From Mesorhizobium ciceri WSM4083 (GTDB lineage: Bacteria; Pseudomonadota; Alphaproteobacteria; Rhizobiales; Rhizobiaceae): a stretch of DNA of 64,000 bases. The translations under genes were made by a program, and so were the position numbers. Of this stretch, positions 50,894 through 58,907 are shown piece by piece. Every line of letters starts with the position of its first letter. Within the stretch, counting starts at the first letter, position 1. Below the pieces are notes generated by a model that saw nothing but the letters and a program-made list of their open reading frames with translations, was not told where the DNA came from and did not search any database. The stretch is from assembly GCF_000519305.1 (NCBI RefSeq), contig NZ_JAFG01000003.1:747070-811069 (forward strand), given 5' to 3'.

Positions 50894-51865
50894 GTGAAAA
50901 ACACTCCTTCCGTCGAACAACATCTGGAAATCTATCGCCGGATGCTGCTGGTGCGGCATCTCGAAGAGGGCCTTGGGACGCTTCACAAGGAAGGACGCAC
51001 GCGCGGTCCGATCCATCGCTGCGATGGCCAGGAAGCCGTCGGCGTCGCCGCGACCGCCGTGCTGGAGGCCGGCGACAAGGTCGCCACCACCCATCGTGGC
51101 CACGCGGTCTATATCGGCAAGGGCATGGCTGTGCACCCGGTTGTGGCCGAGATCTTCGGGCGGGCCACCGGTGCCTGCGGCGGACGCGCCGGCCACATGC
51201 TGGTGGCCGATGCCGAAAAGGGCGTGATCGGCGGCAATGCCATTGTCGGCGCCGGCATTCCAGCCGCCACCGGCATGGCGCTGTCGATGCAGATCCTCGG
51301 CACCGGCAATGTCGCCATGTGCATTTTCGGCGACGGCGCCGCGCAAACCGGCATCTGCCACGAGGCCATGAACATGGCCGGGCTCTGGAAATTGCCGGTC
51401 GTCTTCGTGCTCGAACACAACCAGTTCGGCCTGACCGTTCCCTCCGAGGTCCAGTCACCGGTCGAGGATCTGTCGATCCGCGCCGCCGGCTATGCGATGC
51501 CGGCCGAGATCGTCGACGGCAATGACGCGGTGGCCGTCTATCGCGCCGTGTCGGCCATGGTCGAGCGTGCCCGGCGTGGCGAGGGTCCCGGCATGGTCGA
51601 ATGCAAGACCTACCGCATCGAGGGTTTTTCCACCTCCGACATGGGCGGCTACCAGAAGCCGGAGGACATTGCGGCCTGGAAAGAGCGTGACCCGCTGCTC
51701 GTCTCGCGCAAGGCGCTTTTGGGCGACGTCGGCGAGGCGAAACTCGCCGAGATAGAGGCGGCAGCCAAGGCCGAGGTGGCCGAGGCTTTCGAGACCGCTC
51801 TCTCCGACCCGATGCCCGAATTCTCGCTGGACGAAGCCTGCAACCCCTACAGCGAGGCACACTGA
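50894..51865 (+). CDS. Thiamine-dependent dehydrogenase E1 alpha subunit (acetoin dehydrogenase type)
   Basis: The product has 323 residues starting at a GTG (VKNTPSVEQHLEIYRRMLLVRHLEE) with GGGGA upstream. The thiamine diphosphate motif is FGDGAAQTGICHEAMNMAGLWKLPVVFVLEHNQ (GDG to N), with HRGHAVYIGKG and GGRAGHM before it. The short length and pattern match AcoA of acetoin dehydrogenase and the alpha subunit of pyruvate dehydrogenase. It forms an E1 heterotetramer with the next gene, two bases away. It decarboxylates or cleaves a 2-oxo or acyloin compound and passes the acyl group to lipoyl-E2. Confidence 0.92.
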   Translation: MKNTPSVEQHLEIYRRMLLVRHLEEGLGTLHKEGRTRGPIHRCDGQEAVGVAATAVLEAGDKVATTHRGHAVYIGKGMAVHPVVAEIFGRATGACGGRAGHMLVADAEKGVIGGNAIVGAGIPAATGMALSMQILGTGNVAMCIFGDGAAQTGICHEAMNMAGLWKLPVVFVLEHNQFGLTVPSEVQSPVEDLSIRAAGYAMPAEIVDGNDAVAVYRAVSAMVERARRGEGPGMVECKTYRIEGFSTSDMGGYQKPEDIAAWKERDPLLVSRKALLGDVGEAKLAEIEAAAKAEVAEAFETALSDPMPEFSLDEACNPYSEAH

Positions 51866-51866
51866 C

Positions 51867-52841
51867 ATGGCCATGATGCGGTATGCCGAAGCGCTCAATG
51901 CGGCTCTGCGCGAAGAGATGCAGGCCGACCCTTCCGTTTTCGTCTTCGGCGAGGACATCGGCCGCTATGGCGGCGTCTTCAAGGTGACGAAAGGGCTGAT
52001 GGAGGAATTCGGCGAAACGCGGGTGCGCGACACGCCGATCTCCGAACAGGCGCTGACCGCCATGGCGGTGACCGCCGCCATGACCGGCACGCGGCCGGTG
52101 CTTGAAATCATGTATGCGGATTTCGTGCCGCTGACACTCGATGCGCTGGTCAACCAGGCCTCGATCTACAATTACATCTGGAACGGCCAGGTGAAGATGC
52201 CGTTCGTGCTGCGTACGCAGGGCGGCGGCGGCGCCGGCGCCGGCGCGCAGCACTCCAAGTCGCTCGATTCCATGCTTGCCCACATACCCGGCATCAAGGT
52301 CGTTGCTCCTTCGACGCCCGCCGACGCCAAGGGCATGCTGAAGGCCGCGATCCGCGACGACCAGCCGGTGGTCTTCCTCGAACACAAGCTGCTCTACAAC
52401 ACCCGCGGCGAGGTGCCGGAAGGCGATGTGACCGTGCCGCTCGGCAAGGCGGCAACCCTGCGCGAAGGCAGCGATATCTCGATATTCGCCACCTCCAAGA
52501 TGGTGGTCGAGGCCCTGAAAGCCGCGGATCTTCTCGCAGCCGACGGTGTTTCGGCCGAAATCGTCGATCTCCGGTCGCTGCGCCCGCTGGATGTCAACGC
52601 CATCGTCGCCTCGATCGCGAAAACGCACCATGCCGTGGTGGTCAACGAGGGCTGGCGCTTTTGCGGCTACGCCGCCGAGCTTTCGGCAACGATCATGGAT
52701 CACGCCTTCGACGAGCTCGACGCGCCGGTCGCGCGCGTCACGCTGCCGGACATGCCGATCCCCTATTCCGAGCCGCTGGAAACGGCGATGCTGCCAAGTG
52801 CCGAGAAGATCCGCACCGCCGCGCTGAAGACGCTGAAGTGA
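51867..52841 (+). CDS. Thiamine-dependent dehydrogenase E1 beta subunit (acetoin dehydrogenase type)
   Basis: The product has 324 residues. It opens MRYAEALNAALREEM, with FGEDIGRYGGVFKVTKGL, DTPISEQALTAMAVTAAMTG, and PSTPADAKGMLKAAIRDDQPVVFLEHKLLY, the standard E1beta/AcoB pattern. It lies immediately after E1alpha and before a lipoyl E2. No E3 gene is in the window; the complex probably uses the housekeeping dihydrolipoamide dehydrogenase. Confidence 0.93.
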   Translation: MAMMRYAEALNAALREEMQADPSVFVFGEDIGRYGGVFKVTKGLMEEFGETRVRDTPISEQALTAMAVTAAMTGTRPVLEIMYADFVPLTLDALVNQASIYNYIWNGQVKMPFVLRTQGGGGAGAGAQHSKSLDSMLAHIPGIKVVAPSTPADAKGMLKAAIRDDQPVVFLEHKLLYNTRGEVPEGDVTVPLGKAATLREGSDISIFATSKMVVEALKAADLLAADGVSAEIVDLRSLRPLDVNAIVASIAKTHHAVVVNEGWRFCGYAAELSATIMDHAFDELDAPVARVTLPDMPIPYSEPLETAMLPSAEKIRTAALKTLK

Positions 52842-52855
52842 CGGAGGCGGCGGCG

Positions 52856-54154
52856 ATGGCGACCCATCCGATCAGCATCGACAGCGCCGGCGGCGAATAT
52901 ATGGAAACCGTACTGGTGATCGCCTGGGCGATGAAATCGGGCGATCCGGTCAAGACCGGTGATCTTCTCGTCACCGTAGAGACAGCCAAGGCAGCAACCG
53001 AGATCGAAGCCGACCGCGACGGCTGGCTGGCCGAAATCTTCTTCGCCGAGGGACAGGAAGCGCCAGTGGGCGCCGTGCTCGGCACGATCGCGGACGCGAA
53101 GCCGATGGCTGGCCAGCCAGCCTCGGTCGGGCCGGCGACAGCAGCCGCCGCGGCAGCCAATCCGCGCGAGCTTGTGGCTGACGAAGCCTCTTCCTCCATC
53201 CGGCCGCCCGGCAGCCGTGCAGTCGCAAGCCCGCTGGCCCGGCGGCTTGCCGCTTCGGCCGGGCTCGACCTAGCCACCATTTCGGGAAGCGGCCCGCACG
53301 GGCGCATCAAGAAGCGCGACATCGATGCCGCCCTCGCCGCCCGCACGAACGAACATGACGATGCAGGCCAGCGGACGCCGACGGCAGTCCAGACATCCCC
53401 TGTTGCCGCGCCGGCGCTGGCCCGACAGACGGCGCCCGTGGTCCTCATCCATGGCTTCGGGTCGGATCGTTCCGTGTGGCGGCAGGTCGTCCCCTTGCTC
53501 CAGTCGGGGATCGACACGATCAGCCTCGACTTGCCCGGCCATGGTACGGAATCGGCAAGACCCGCAAGCAGCATCGAGGAGATTGCCTTCCTCCTCTCCG
53601 ACCGGCTGGAGGAAATGGGCGTGGGCAATGCCCATCTCGTTGGCCACTCCCTCGGTGGCGCAGCGGCTCTCGCACTCGCCCGGCTTGGCCGTCTCGCGGT
53701 GCGGTCTGTCACACTTCTTGCTCCAGGCGGACTTGGCCCCGAGATCAATGCCAGCTTCATTGCGGGTCTTGCCCGCGCGACCACGGTGCAGGCTCTGCAG
53801 CCGTGGCTGACTGTCATGGTCGGCGACCCCGCGGCCTTGCCGAGCGGCTATGCGCAGGCAGCCCTCAGACAGATGGAAAAGGCCGGCAATCGCGACGCAA
53901 TCGCGGCGATGGCCGAAAGCCTGTTCCCGGACGGCACGCAGGGTTTCGATCTCGCGGGCGCGCTTGGCGAACTCGCCGTCCCGACGCGGCTCATCTGGGG
54001 CAGGCTCGACCGCGTCATCCCGGCCGCTCATGCAGCCCGCGCGCCGGGCTTCACCGCTGTTCATCTTCTCGATGGCGTCGGCCATGTACCGCAGATTGAA
54101 GCGCCGGTGCTCACCGCCCGGCTGATCACCGAGACGGTGCGAAGCGCCGGCTGA
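52856..54154 (+). CDS. E2-like protein: lipoyl domain, E1/E3-binding domain and alpha/beta hydrolase (AcoC-like)
   Basis: The product has 432 residues, started at the ATG at 52856 behind ACGGAGG. Residues ~5-80 form a lipoyl domain with the lipoylated lysine in VETAKAATEI. An Ala-rich linker leads to a peripheral-subunit-binding domain (VASPLARRLAASAGLDLATI, GPHGRIKKRDI, ~120-160). From about 190 an alpha/beta hydrolase follows (VLIHGFGSDRSVW, VGHSLGGAAALALA, final His in GVGHVPQIE). The CAT acyltransferase domain of normal E2 is absent. AcoC of acetoin dehydrogenase has the same unusual lipoyl-hydrolase plan. The acyl group may therefore be transferred or hydrolysed by a Ser-His-Asp fold. 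Confidence 0.88.
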   Translation: MATHPISIDSAGGEYMETVLVIAWAMKSGDPVKTGDLLVTVETAKAATEIEADRDGWLAEIFFAEGQEAPVGAVLGTIADAKPMAGQPASVGPATAAAAAANPRELVADEASSSIRPPGSRAVASPLARRLAASAGLDLATISGSGPHGRIKKRDIDAALAARTNEHDDAGQRTPTAVQTSPVAAPALARQTAPVVLIHGFGSDRSVWRQVVPLLQSGIDTISLDLPGHGTESARPASSIEEIAFLLSDRLEEMGVGNAHLVGHSLGGAAALALARLGRLAVRSVTLLAPGGLGPEINASFIAGLARATTVQALQPWLTVMVGDPAALPSGYAQAALRQMEKAGNRDAIAAMAESLFPDGTQGFDLAGALGELAVPTRLIWGRLDRVIPAAHAARAPGFTAVHLLDGVGHVPQIEAPVLTARLITETVRSAG

Positions 54155-54218
54155 GCCGGCAAGACCATCGCGCCCGCGTCAAGGGCGCCACGACAGAATG
54201 TCAGAAGGAGTGCCCGAT

Positions 54219-54542
54219 ATGATCTTCGACCATCGCACCTATACCGCCCGCCCCAACAAGCTGTCGCATTTCCTCAAACTCTATGAGGACGTCGGCCTGC
54301 CGATGCAGCGGCATTATCTGGGCGAGCCTTTCGGCTTCTTCCAGACGCATATTGGCGACCTCTCCCGTACCGTGCATCTGTGGCAATTCGAGAGCCTAGC
54401 CGACCGGGAGGAGCGGCGCGACCGCATGGAGGCAGACCCGGAATGGCAGGCCTACCGGCGCAAGGTGATCGAGACCGATTATCTTCTCGACATGCGCAAC
54501 CAGATCCTCAAACCCGTCTCCTTCTTCAATCCCGGAAAGTAA
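54219..54542 (+). CDS. NIPSNAP-family protein
   Basis: The product has 107 residues starting MIFDHRTYTARPNKLSHFL at 54219, with AAGGAG eight bases upstream. The NIPSNAP dimeric ferredoxin-like pattern is clear: RTYT, then a long helix, GFFQTHIGDLSRTVHLWQFESLADREERR and NQILKP near the end. The molecular role of the family is unknown; bacterial members often accompany catabolic enzymes. It is one base from the next gene. Confidence 0.88.
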   Translation: MIFDHRTYTARPNKLSHFLKLYEDVGLPMQRHYLGEPFGFFQTHIGDLSRTVHLWQFESLADREERRDRMEADPEWQAYRRKVIETDYLLDMRNQILKPVSFFNPGK

Positions 54543-54543
54543 G

Positions 54544-55413
54544 ATGGACCTGATTTTCTCTGCCGAGGGGCGCAGCTGGCCGCTGCGCCTGACTGGCGAT
54601 GCCGAGCGCACGCGCCGCGCGCTGCTTTCGGCCTTGCCGATGCGTCTGCAGCTGCACACGCCGAAGATCGCCGGCAGCCATATCTATTGGCATGCTCCCT
54701 TCGTCGAGGATATCGAGGGTGCTACGCATGTGCTTTCCGCGACCGCCGGCGCCTTCATCTACTGGCCGGTGCGGCAGTTCCTCGAAATCACCTTCGCGCC
54801 GCTCCAGGCGGAGAATGCCGAGATCACCGTTCTCGGCCATCTCGACGCGCCGGTGGAAGGCATTGCCGAACTTGCCGCGACACTGAAACAGGACCAGGGC
54901 CGCCGCATTCTGGAAGGCACGCTTGTCCGGTCGGATGGCGGCGTGTCCGAGCCTTCGCCGCCATCGTCGCTGCCACAGGATATCATTGCCGCTCGCAAGG
55001 CGCTGTGGGTGTCCTGTCCCGCCGACATCAGCCGGGTCACCGCATCACGCGCCATCATGCACCCGGCAGGGCCTGTCTTCACCGCGGAATCAGAAGCGCG
55101 GGTGCTGCACGAATTCCTCTGGTGGATCCGCGCCGAGCGCGGCCGGAAGGACGAATTGGTGCTGCGCCAGGCGGCAGCAATCGCGCTCGACAAGACCGCG
55201 ACCCGGCTGCGCGATTTCTGCCACATGGAGGAAACGCCTGCCCTGCTTTTCCGGCTCGAGGCGGCGATGGACGGCAACTATCCGTTCGGTGCGCTGATCG
55301 ACGAGGCGATCCTGGCTACCGGGCGGATCGGCGCCTGGCTCGATCTTCTCATCCCGTGGAACGACCTCAACGAGGCCTTCCGCGCAGCGCTTGACGGCAG
55401 GAAGGCCGGGTGA
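54544..55413 (+). CDS. DUF3830/cyclophilin-like protein with an added C-terminal domain
   Basis: The product has 289 residues. The first ~105 resemble the cyclophilin-like DUF3830 family (ERTRRALLSALP; GAFIYWPVRQFLEITFAP; ITVLGHLD). The remainder is mainly helical (RVLHEFLWWIRAERGRKDEL, CHMEETPALLFRLEAAMDG, GAWLDLLIPWNDLNEAFRAAL) and I do not recognise it. DUF3830-like genes are often found beside hydantoin or amino acid racemase operons; the function is unknown. It overlaps the next gene by one base, so it is part of the operon. Confidence 0.6.
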   Translation: MDLIFSAEGRSWPLRLTGDAERTRRALLSALPMRLQLHTPKIAGSHIYWHAPFVEDIEGATHVLSATAGAFIYWPVRQFLEITFAPLQAENAEITVLGHLDAPVEGIAELAATLKQDQGRRILEGTLVRSDGGVSEPSPPSSLPQDIIAARKALWVSCPADISRVTASRAIMHPAGPVFTAESEARVLHEFLWWIRAERGRKDELVLRQAAAIALDKTATRLRDFCHMEETPALLFRLEAAMDGNYPFGALIDEAILATGRIGAWLDLLIPWNDLNEAFRAALDGRKAG

Positions 55414-56336
55414 TGCAAAAACTGACCATCGGCATTGTGGGTTTCGGCGTCATCGGGCAGCGCTGGACGGCTTGCTTTGCCCATGCCGGCCACACGGTGC
55501 GCGTGTTTGATCCGACTGAGCGGCGCGAACAGGCTTTCAATGAGGTGCTGCCTGCACTCATGGCCGACCTCGATGCGTTGAAAGGAACCTCGCACGCGCC
55601 CGGCGAGATCCATCTTTTTCCGACGCTCGCCGAGACGCTCGAAGGCGTCGATTTCGTGCAGGAGAACGGTCCGGAAGACCTGGCCCTCAAGCGCCGGCTG
55701 CTCGCCGAGATCGAAGATCATATCGGTGACGAGGTCGTCATCGCCTCCTCCTCCTCGGCCCTGCTGGTGTCCGACATGCAGGGCGAGTGCCGCCTGCCCG
55801 GCCGCGTCGTGCTCGGCCATCCCTTCAACCCGGCGCATCTGATGCCGCTGGTCGAGATCGTCGGCGGCAAGACGTGCGATCCACAGGCGATCGCCCGGGC
55901 GCACGCCATCTATGAGGCCATCGGCAAGAAACCGGTGACGCTCAACCGGGAAGTCACCGGCCATATCGCCTTGCGCCTGATGGGCGCCATGTGGCGCGAG
56001 GCAATCGCTCTGGTGCGCGACGGCGTCGCCTCGGTCGAGGACGTGGATCGTGCCTTCATGTATGGGCCGGGCGCGAAATGGACCCTGCAAGGTTCGTTCA
56101 TTTCCAACAGCCTCAACGCCGATAGCATCGAGGACTTCCTGCGCAAATATGGCCCGACCTATCAGGCGATCTGGGACACGCTGCTCGACGCAAAGCTTGA
56201 CAGCGAGACCATCCGCTCGATCACGGCTTCGACAAATGCGGCGGTGGGCGGACGCAGCCACGAGGAACTGAAGGCCGCGCGCGAAGCTGGCTTGGTCGGC
56301 ATTTTGAAAACAGTGGCCGCACACGGTGCACTCTAA
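55413..56336 (+). CDS. 3-hydroxyacyl-CoA dehydrogenase-like NAD enzyme (lambda-crystallin/L-carnitine dehydrogenase type)
   Basis: The product has 307 residues. It has the NAD fold IGIVGFGVIGQRWTACFAHAG, the conserved QENGPEDLALKRRLLAEI, SSSSALLVSDMQ, the catalytic His in LGHPFNPAHLMPLVEIVGG and Asn in the C-terminal domain. This is the short, CoA-independent branch that includes gulonate 3-dehydrogenase and L-carnitine 3-dehydrogenase and oxidises a 3-hydroxy acid to a 3-oxo acid. The ATG at 55413 follows a GTG at 55410; either may be used. It overlaps the upstream stop. Confidence 0.88.
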   Translation: MQKLTIGIVGFGVIGQRWTACFAHAGHTVRVFDPTERREQAFNEVLPALMADLDALKGTSHAPGEIHLFPTLAETLEGVDFVQENGPEDLALKRRLLAEIEDHIGDEVVIASSSSALLVSDMQGECRLPGRVVLGHPFNPAHLMPLVEIVGGKTCDPQAIARAHAIYEAIGKKPVTLNREVTGHIALRLMGAMWREAIALVRDGVASVEDVDRAFMYGPGAKWTLQGSFISNSLNADSIEDFLRKYGPTYQAIWDTLLDAKLDSETIRSITASTNAAVGGRSHEELKAAREAGLVGILKTVAAHGAL

Positions 56337-56354
56337 CCGTCACGGAGAATGGCC

Positions 56355-57104
56355 ATGACCTATCGCACCGCCCTCGTCACCGGCGCCTCGAAAGGCATCG
56401 GCGCTGCAATCGTCGAGAGCCTGATCGCGGAAGGATTGACCGTCCATGCGCTGGCGCGCAACCATGACGCGCTGCAGGCCCTTCAGGAGAGGCTCGGGCC
56501 ACGCGTGAAACCGCTTGTCGCCGATGTGCGCGACAACGAGGCGATCGCTTCTGCGCTCGGTGCGGCGGAAATCGATGTCCTGGTCAACAATGCCGGCGGT
56601 CTGGCGACCGTGCGCCCCCTGCACGAACAGAGCGCGGAGGAAACAGCCGAGGTGGTGGCGCTGAACCTCACCGCACCCTTGCAGCTCATCCGCATGTTGC
56701 TGCCGGACATGATCGCCCGCAAGCGTGGCCATATCTTCAACCTGACCAGCACGGCGGCCAGTGGCGTCTTTCCAGGCACGGCGACCTATGGTGCGGCAAA
56801 GGCCGGCCTTTCCCAGGCCGGCCGCATCCTGCGCTATGATCTCGCGGGCACCGGCGTGCGGCTGACCGAGATCGCCCCGGGCCGTGTGGAAACGGATTTC
56901 TATCTGAAGGCCTTCGACGGCGACCGCGAGGGCCTGCACAAACGCATGTACTCGCAACAGCGGCCGCTCGGCCCGGCCGACATTGCCGCCGTGCTTGCTA
57001 CCGCGCTGCGGATGCCGGATCATGTCGACATCGCCGAACTGACCGTCGCGCCGAGCGAACAGGCGCCCGGCGGCCATACCTATCCGCCCGCGCCGCAACG
57101 ATGA
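56355..57104 (+). CDS. Short-chain dehydrogenase/reductase
   Basis: The product has 249 residues. The ATG at 56355 has GGAG seven bases upstream; the ATG at 56349 is too close. It has LVTGASKGIGAAIVE, ALARNHDAL (Arg, suggesting NADP), NNAGGLATV, catalytic Ser in NLTSTAASGVFPG and Tyr-Lys in TYGAAKAGLSQAG. It is the last gene of the operon that begins with E1alpha. It converges on the ProC-like gene only 28 bases away, with no obvious terminator. Confidence 0.9.
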   Translation: MTYRTALVTGASKGIGAAIVESLIAEGLTVHALARNHDALQALQERLGPRVKPLVADVRDNEAIASALGAAEIDVLVNNAGGLATVRPLHEQSAEETAEVVALNLTAPLQLIRMLLPDMIARKRGHIFNLTSTAASGVFPGTATYGAAKAGLSQAGRILRYDLAGTGVRLTEIAPGRVETDFYLKAFDGDREGLHKRMYSQQRPLGPADIAAVLATALRMPDHVDIAELTVAPSEQAPGGHTYPPAPQR

Positions 57105-57132
57105 GCATGCGTGGCGTCAGCGACGCGGCGCC

Positions 57133-57885
57133 TCAGTCCGGCTCGGTCAATTTGTCGAGCACGGCCGTGCAGGCCTCCTGCCAGGCCGCAGGCACTCCGC
57201 GCGCCGAAAGCACCTGCAGACCCCGCTCGGTGATGCCGCCCGGTGTCACCAGCTCCTCGAGCATCTGATGCATCGGCTGGTCTTTCTCCTCAATCAGCCG
57301 CCCGGCGGCCACGAACGTCATCGCCGTCAGCCGGCGGCCAATTGCCGGATCGAGACCTCGCGCGCTCGACCATTCAGTCGTCCTGCGGATCAGATCCTGC
57401 ACCCAGCCATAGATGGCAGCATTGACCGTCGCCAACTCGAAGTCCGTTTCGCTGGCCAGAGCGATCGAGGGGCCAAGCCGGTCGAGGACCGCCCGCGCCT
57501 GCTCGAGGTCGGGGAAATAGATCGTCGGACTGGCACAGATTTCGGAAGCCGTGAACGGCATGGCGCGCACCGCGCGCGCAGGCGCGACAGCAAACCGCGA
57601 TAGCGCTACGCCGGCGCAAACCGAAACCATTGTTTGGTCCGTGCGCCACGGCAGGCCAGCGACCGCGTCCGGCGCATGCACGGGCCGCACCGCAACAATG
57701 ACGACATCGGACCGTTCGACGAGGTCGCGATTGTCGATCGCCAGCCGAAAACCGTGCCGGGCGGAGAGTGCCGCCGCCTTGCCCCGCGGCGACAGCACGA
57801 TCGCCGCGGGATCAAGCCCGGAACGCAAGAACCCAGCCAGCATGGACGTCGCCAGATGCCCGACCCCAAGAATGCCTACAATCAT
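57133..57885 (-). CDS. Pyrroline-5-carboxylate reductase-like protein (ProC family)
   Basis: The product has 250 residues starting MIVGILGVGHLATSMLAGFL at 57885. It has the N-terminal NADP fold, VVIVAVRPV, MVSVCAGVALSRFA, AVRAMPFTASEICASP (P5CR consensus RxMPNTP changed to RAMPFTA) and a helical C-terminal half with ELVTPGGITERGLQVL, close to the P5CR signature. The altered MPN motif suggests a substrate other than pyrroline-5-carboxylate, perhaps another cyclic imine. It is divergent from the GntR gene, with the GTGTCGACAC site between them. Confidence 0.85.
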   Translation of the reverse strand: MIVGILGVGHLATSMLAGFLRSGLDPAAIVLSPRGKAAALSARHGFRLAIDNRDLVERSDVVIVAVRPVHAPDAVAGLPWRTDQTMVSVCAGVALSRFAVAPARAVRAMPFTASEICASPTIYFPDLEQARAVLDRLGPSIALASETDFELATVNAAIYGWVQDLIRRTTEWSSARGLDPAIGRRLTAMTFVAAGRLIEEKDQPMHQMLEELVTPGGITERGLQVLSARGVPAAWQEACTAVLDKLTEPD

Positions 57886-57955
57886 TGTTGTCCCCCGGAT
57901 TTGAACCTGCTGCTTGCCATTCACACGAAGTTGGGAAAGAAAGGCGCTCTACAAA

Positions 57956-57965
57956 GTGTCGACAC
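57956..57965. promoter_or_regulatory. GTGTCGACAC operator 3
   Basis: The palindrome, in the context AAAGTGTCGACACAAC, lies 18 bases before the GntR/FCD gene start and 70 bases from the divergent ProC-like gene. It would give autoregulation. Confidence 0.72.
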
Positions 57966-57983
57966 AACCTGCATACAAATCAG

Positions 57984-58769
57984 ATGAGAACCGTCGTGAC
58001 CGAACGAGCCGAGACCAGTGCCGATAGCGACCCGTCCCTTGCCGCTGAAGCGGAGACGCGCCGCGCTGCCGATAGCAGCGAACGCGCCTACAACACCATC
58101 CGCAAGCTCCTGGTCGAATTCAAGCTGAAGCCCGGAGAGCGCATCAACGAGGTCCAGCTTTCGCGCAGCCTCGGCGTTTCGCGCACACCGATCCGCGAGG
58201 CGCTGAACCGGCTCGCCTCCGAGGGTTTCGTTTCGCTCACCCCCAATCGAGGCTTTTTCGTCAGAAGCCTCAGCACCGAGGGCCTGCTCGATCTCTACGA
58301 GTTCCGCTCGATCATCGAGTGCGCTGCTTTCAAACTGATGTGCGAGCGCGCCGACGACAGCGAAATCGACCGGCTGCGGAGCTACTGGGAAGCGATCGTC
58401 GACGCCTACCCGGACCAGCCGCCGGATGTCATCCTGGCCGAGGACGAAGGCTTCCATCTGCTCATCGCCGAACTCTCCGGAAATCCCGAACTTGTCGGCC
58501 AGCTCAGCTCCATCAATGCGCGCATCCGCTTCATCCGCCGCATCCAGATCGAACATCCTTCGCATGACAAGGCACAGATCACCTCCCATTCGGCCATCGT
58601 CGAGGCCGCCGTCAAGCGCGATGCCGAGAACGGCACGAAACTGTTGCGCGAACATATCGAAATGACCGTCTCCGCCACGCAGCAAGCGCTCAAGGACGCC
58701 TTGCTCAAGGTTTTCGCGCCCGACAATGGCGCCGAGCTGAAGCGTCGCCGAAGGGCTCGCGACGCATAA
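57984..58769 (+). CDS. GntR-family regulator with FCD domain
   Basis: The product has 261 residues starting at the ATG at 57984. A polar tail of ~30 residues precedes the winged helix (AYNTIRKLLVEFKLKPGERI, VQLSRSLGVSRTPIREALNRLASEGFVSL; ~35-100). The FCD domain follows, with its metal ligands visible in LAEDEGFHLLIAELSGNP (Asp, His), SHSAIVEAAVKRD (His) and LLREHIEMT (His). FCD regulators usually sense small organic acids through a bound metal. Four GTGTCGACAC palindromes surround the transcription units of this island, one of them directly before this gene. Confidence 0.93.
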   Translation: MRTVVTERAETSADSDPSLAAEAETRRAADSSERAYNTIRKLLVEFKLKPGERINEVQLSRSLGVSRTPIREALNRLASEGFVSLTPNRGFFVRSLSTEGLLDLYEFRSIIECAAFKLMCERADDSEIDRLRSYWEAIVDAYPDQPPDVILAEDEGFHLLIAELSGNPELVGQLSSINARIRFIRRIQIEHPSHDKAQITSHSAIVEAAVKRDAENGTKLLREHIEMTVSATQQALKDALLKVFAPDNGAELKRRRRARDA

Positions 58770-58800
58770 TCGATATCTGAGCACAAAATTGAACGCAATA

Positions 58801-58810
58801 GTGTCGACAC
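58801..58810. promoter_or_regulatory. GTGTCGACAC operator 4
   Basis: The palindrome, in the context AATAGTGTCGACACTTTC, lies about 100 bases upstream of the Liv-type binding-protein gene and 30 bases after the GntR stop. It places the transporter operon under the same control. Confidence 0.72.
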
Positions 58811-58907
58811 TTTCTTGACGACGATCCCTTTGTCTGCTTCGATGGGCTTACACGGGGAAGAAGACCGCAACGGCCTCCCCTGTCGTAGTCAGCAGCTAAG
58901 GGGAACC

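Noticed and set aside
50865..52703. Minus-strand open frame (~612 codons) opposite E1alpha/E1beta
   Set aside because: Arg-rich and repetitive, crosses the operator; shadow of the E1 genes.
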